DNA from: an uncultured Rhodospirillales bacterium
GTDB taxonomy: Bacteria > Pseudomonadota > Alphaproteobacteria > Acetobacterales > Acetobacteraceae
Direction of reading: 5' to 3'
Length of the DNA: 8,536 nucleotides
NCBI GenBank assembly: GCA_903844785.1
Contig: CAIMVB010000113.1
Span: 1-8,536, forward strand
Shown here one piece after another: positions 6,790 to 8,536 of this stretch. Position numbers and translations under genes: made by a program. The notes below the pieces were generated by a model, which made no database searches, was not told the origin of the DNA, and saw nothing but the letters and a program-made list of their open reading frames with translations. Numbering within the stretch: position 1 is the stretch's first letter; each line of letters opens with the position of its first letter.

Positions 6790-7515
6790 TCAAGCGGGCG
6801 GTGCCACGCTCAAGCCGCGCACCTTATGTTCGGCAATGAAGCGTGCCACCAGCCCGGAAGCCTTCGCCTTTTCGACGAAATCCGCCAGGAAGGCCGCTGC
6901 GGCGTTATTGCGGCGTGATGTGCCAATGGCTTGCTGCACGGCGGTGAATTTGCCGTCCAAAATCCGTGCGCCGGGCATTTTCTCGATATCGGAGAGCAGC
7001 TTCGGGCGCAGCCCCGCCAGCACTTCCAGCCCTTCGGCGGCGAATTGATCATAAGCCGCATCCAGCGTGGCGGAACGGATCAGCTTGGCCTGATGGATAT
7101 TGCGTTCCAGCCAAAGATCATAAGCGGCGCGTGCCGTGACCGCTATGCGATTGCCGGGGCGGTCCACCTCTTCCATTTTCGTAATGGGGGAGCCAGGCGG
7201 GACCATATAGGTCGCCTCAATTTCCGCGTAAGCGGCACTGAAGGCGATTTTCTCCGCGCGCTGCGGTTCCGCGCCGATCAAGCCGATATCCCAGACATTG
7301 CCATCCACCGCATCAGCCAGATCACCCGGGCGCGCGAAAGGCACGTATTGCACCGGCACACCCAGCGTATCGGCAATGGCGCGCGCCATGCTGGGGGAAA
7401 CGCCGGCCGGGTCGCCATTTTCCGCGCGGCTGGTGACCAGCAGGAAATTCCCCATATTGATGCCGGCGCGCAACACGCCGGTTGGTGCGATTTCCGCCTT
7501 GATTTGATCCATCAT
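6790..7515 (-). CDS. solute-binding-fold protein (family 3) without signal peptide
   Basis: Resembles the type II periplasmic binding fold of ABC amino-acid transport receptors. It begins TGVLRAGINMGNFLLV, then GVSPSMARAIADTLGVPVQYVPF, WDIGLIGAEPQRAEKIAFSAAYAEIEATYMVPPGSP and a C-terminal lobe with FTAVQQAIGTSRRNNAAAAFLADFVEKAKASGLV. The order matches SBP_bac_3 proteins. At 241 residues it is about a mature receptor's size, and the start MMDQIKAEIAPTG has no hydrophobic export segment. The longer frame to 7602 adds an Arg-rich stretch, not a signal peptide. AGGAA (minus strand, 7522-7526) lies 7 nt before ATG 7515; ATG 7512 is possible. No permease or ATPase gene is nearby. It may be a cytoplasmic binding, sensor or enzymatic version of the fold. 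It lies 26 bp after the SDR, probably one operon. The ligand is unknown. Confidence 0.75.
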   Translation of the reverse strand: MMDQIKAEIAPTGVLRAGINMGNFLLVTSRAENGDPAGVSPSMARAIADTLGVPVQYVPFARPGDLADAVDGNVWDIGLIGAEPQRAEKIAFSAAYAEIEATYMVPPGSPITKMEEVDRPGNRIAVTARAAYDLWLERNIHQAKLIRSATLDAAYDQFAAEGLEVLAGLRPKLLSDIEKMPGARILDGKFTAVQQAIGTSRRNNAAAAFLADFVEKAKASGLVARFIAEHKVRGLSVAPPA

Positions 7516-7541
7516 GATTTCTTCCTTTTCTCTACTGAATT

Positions 7542-8309
7542 TCAGCCACGCGCCCCGGTGGCCGCACCTGCGCGCCGATTGATATGCCCGCCGCCGCCGC
7601 AATCAAGCACCGAACCTGTCATGAAGCGGGCTTCGTCCGAACATAGGAACATCACGCCATTGGCGAAATCCGCCGGCGTGCCAAGCGCGCCCATCAGTGA
7701 CCTTGCGCGGATTGCCTCGGCATAGCCTGCCGGCATGGGGTTTTCCGCGCTGCCTTCGGCAAAGCCAGGCCGCGCGCTATTCACCCGCACGCCAGATGGG
7801 CCAAGTTCTAGCGCAAAGGCGCGCGTGAGATATTCCAGCGCGCATTTGGAAGCGCCGTAGGGCACGCCATTGCCGCGATGCACTTCCGCCGCGGCGGAGG
7901 TAACATTCACAATCGAACCCCGCCCGGCGTTGGCCATGGCGCGGCCAATGCCCTGCATTAGCCGAAAGGGCGCGCGGGTATTCACGCCAATGATCTTGTC
8001 CCATTCCGCGCCCGTCACTTCCAGGATTGGGATGAAGGGATAAATGCCAGCATTATTGATCAGGATATGCGGCGCGCCCTTTGAGGTTGCGGCAGCAATG
8101 AGCCCATCAAGCGCACCATCATCAGCAAGGTCCGCAGGGTGCAGCACGGCGCGGCCGGGCGGCAGCGCATTGGCCAGCGCGGCAAGGGCGGCGGCATCGC
8201 CATCAGTCAGCAGCAATTGGGCGCCTTCCCGCGCAAAGGCTTCCGCCAAGCCGCGCCCGTAAACCCCGGCCGCGCCGGTAATGACCACTTGCTGTCCTGC
8301 GAAACGCAT
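7542..8309 (-). CDS. short-chain dehydrogenase/reductase (classical SDR)
   Basis: NAD(P)-dependent oxidoreductase; substrate unknown. The 255-residue product starts MRFAGQQVVITGAAGVYGRG. The cofactor loop reads TGAAGVYG (11-18), so the middle Gly of the classical TGxxxGxG is Val. Asp36 at the end of the second strand (LLLTDGD) suggests NAD(H) rather than NADP(H). Other motifs: NNAG (85-88), N110 in GVNTRAPF, S138 in VNVTSAAAE, and Y151-x3-K155 in YGASK, so the catalytic tetrad is complete. RPGFAEGS follows the usual P-G segment, and GSVLDCGGG ends the fold. ATG 8309 has GGAAGG about 5 nt upstream; the 21 extra codons to 8372 are unlike SDR N-termini. First gene of a probable operon with the solute-binding protein. 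Confidence 0.9.
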   Translation of the reverse strand: MRFAGQQVVITGAAGVYGRGLAEAFAREGAQLLLTDGDAAALAALANALPPGRAVLHPADLADDGALDGLIAAATSKGAPHILINNAGIYPFIPILEVTGAEWDKIIGVNTRAPFRLMQGIGRAMANAGRGSIVNVTSAAAEVHRGNGVPYGASKCALEYLTRAFALELGPSGVRVNSARPGFAEGSAENPMPAGYAEAIRARSLMGALGTPADFANGVMFLCSDEARFMTGSVLDCGGGGHINRRAGAATGARG

Positions 8310-8498
8310 GGCGCCCTTCCATCCCCTTTTCGGGATGCAGGATGCGCCCTTGCGCGCCAATCGCCAAGTCACCGGGCTTGCCCCTTAGGCACAAGCGGTG
8401 CCAGCATCACCTGCAAGAGACAAAGCCGGGGGAAACGTGACGCTGAGGCGCGCAAGGGCGCGCGGCGCGCGCTGCCCCCATTGCAGAAGGGGTATGCC
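8310..8498. promoter_or_regulatory. divergent region, SDR / flagellin-like gene
   Basis: 189 bp between an SDR gene leaving leftward and a gene leaving rightward. It contains a sigma-54-like dyad (8387-8403), a very GC-rich alternating GCGC tract (about 8447-8472) that could fold in the rightward leader, and the AAGGGG ribosome site (8487-8492). No good sigma-70 hexamer pair was seen on either strand. Confidence 0.45.
8387..8403. promoter_or_regulatory. sigma-54-like -24/-12 element and dyad
   Basis: AGGCACAAGCGGTGCC (8387-8402) has GG and GC at the sigma-54 spacing (TGGCAC-N5-TTGC), matching GGCAC and TGC. Because GGCAC/GTGCC is a perfect 5-bp dyad, the minus strand reads TGGCACCGCTTGTGCC, an equally good match towards the SDR. 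Starts would fall near 8413 (plus) or 8377 (minus). It could instead be a plain operator. Confidence 0.35.
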
Positions 8499-8536
8499 AT
8501 GCTGACCGTGACCAATAATGCTTCAGTGCTGGGCGC
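8499..8536 (+). CDS. gene start, flagellin-like N-terminus, cut by window edge
   Basis: An ATG at 8499 follows AAGGGG (8487-8492) by 6 nt and opens the frame MLTVTNNASVLGA, running off the window. The pattern hydrophobic-T-N-N-x-x-x-L-x-A matches the conserved flagellin start (MxxINTNxxALxAQ). Flagellin is the filament subunit, exported by the flagellar type III apparatus without a cleaved signal. Only 12 full codons are visible, so the identification is tentative; another flagellar axial protein is possible. Confidence 0.5.
   Translation, partial: MLTVTNNASVLG

Noticed and set aside
1..8536. CRISPR arrays, tRNA genes, insertion sequences
   Set aside because: No regularly spaced repeats, no tRNA-like cloverleaf and no transposase or terminal inverted repeats were recognised by reading; not exhaustively computed.

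Overview
The window looks like chromosomal DNA of a GC-rich alphaproteobacterium, most likely a member of the Rhodospirillales/Acetobacteraceae. This rests on base composition, strong G/C third positions, and the closely packed hemJ and rho genes. The exact taxon is inference. By eye, the rho and rfbB section is less GC-rich than the acyl-CoA ligase and hydrolase section.

Layout. Positions 1-4486 are all leftward. In transcription order they hold an acyl-CoA ligase (4486-2945), hemJ (2941-2489), rho (2254-980) and the 5' five-sixths of rfbB (888-1, running off the left edge). The ligase and hemJ are 3 bp apart and almost certainly cotranscribed. rho has its own 234-bp leader region with a candidate promoter. 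rfbB also has a plausible promoter just upstream, so it need not depend on rho transcription. A 94-bp divergent gap separates the ligase from a rightward epoxide-hydrolase-type alpha/beta hydrolase (4581-5726). That gene converges on a leftward tandem universal stress protein (6549-5740), with a hairpin at the junction. Further right, a leftward two-gene unit encodes a short-chain dehydrogenase (8309-7542) and a solute-binding-fold protein without a visible signal peptide (7515-6790), closed by a perfect 12-bp stem-loop. At the right edge a rightward gene begins at 8499. Its first 12 residues resemble the flagellin N-terminus, and the gap before it contains a dyad that fits the sigma-54 -24/-12 pattern in both directions.

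Function. The core is housekeeping: transcription termination (Rho), haem synthesis (HemJ) and nucleotide-sugar synthesis for surface polysaccharide (RfbB). The right half is accessory metabolism and stress response. No mobile element, CRISPR array, tRNA or rRNA was recognised. No clearly new multi-gene system was found. The best leads are the signal-less solute-binding protein with its SDR partner, the sigma-54-like dyad beside the flagellin-like start, and the paired dyads upstream of the stress protein.
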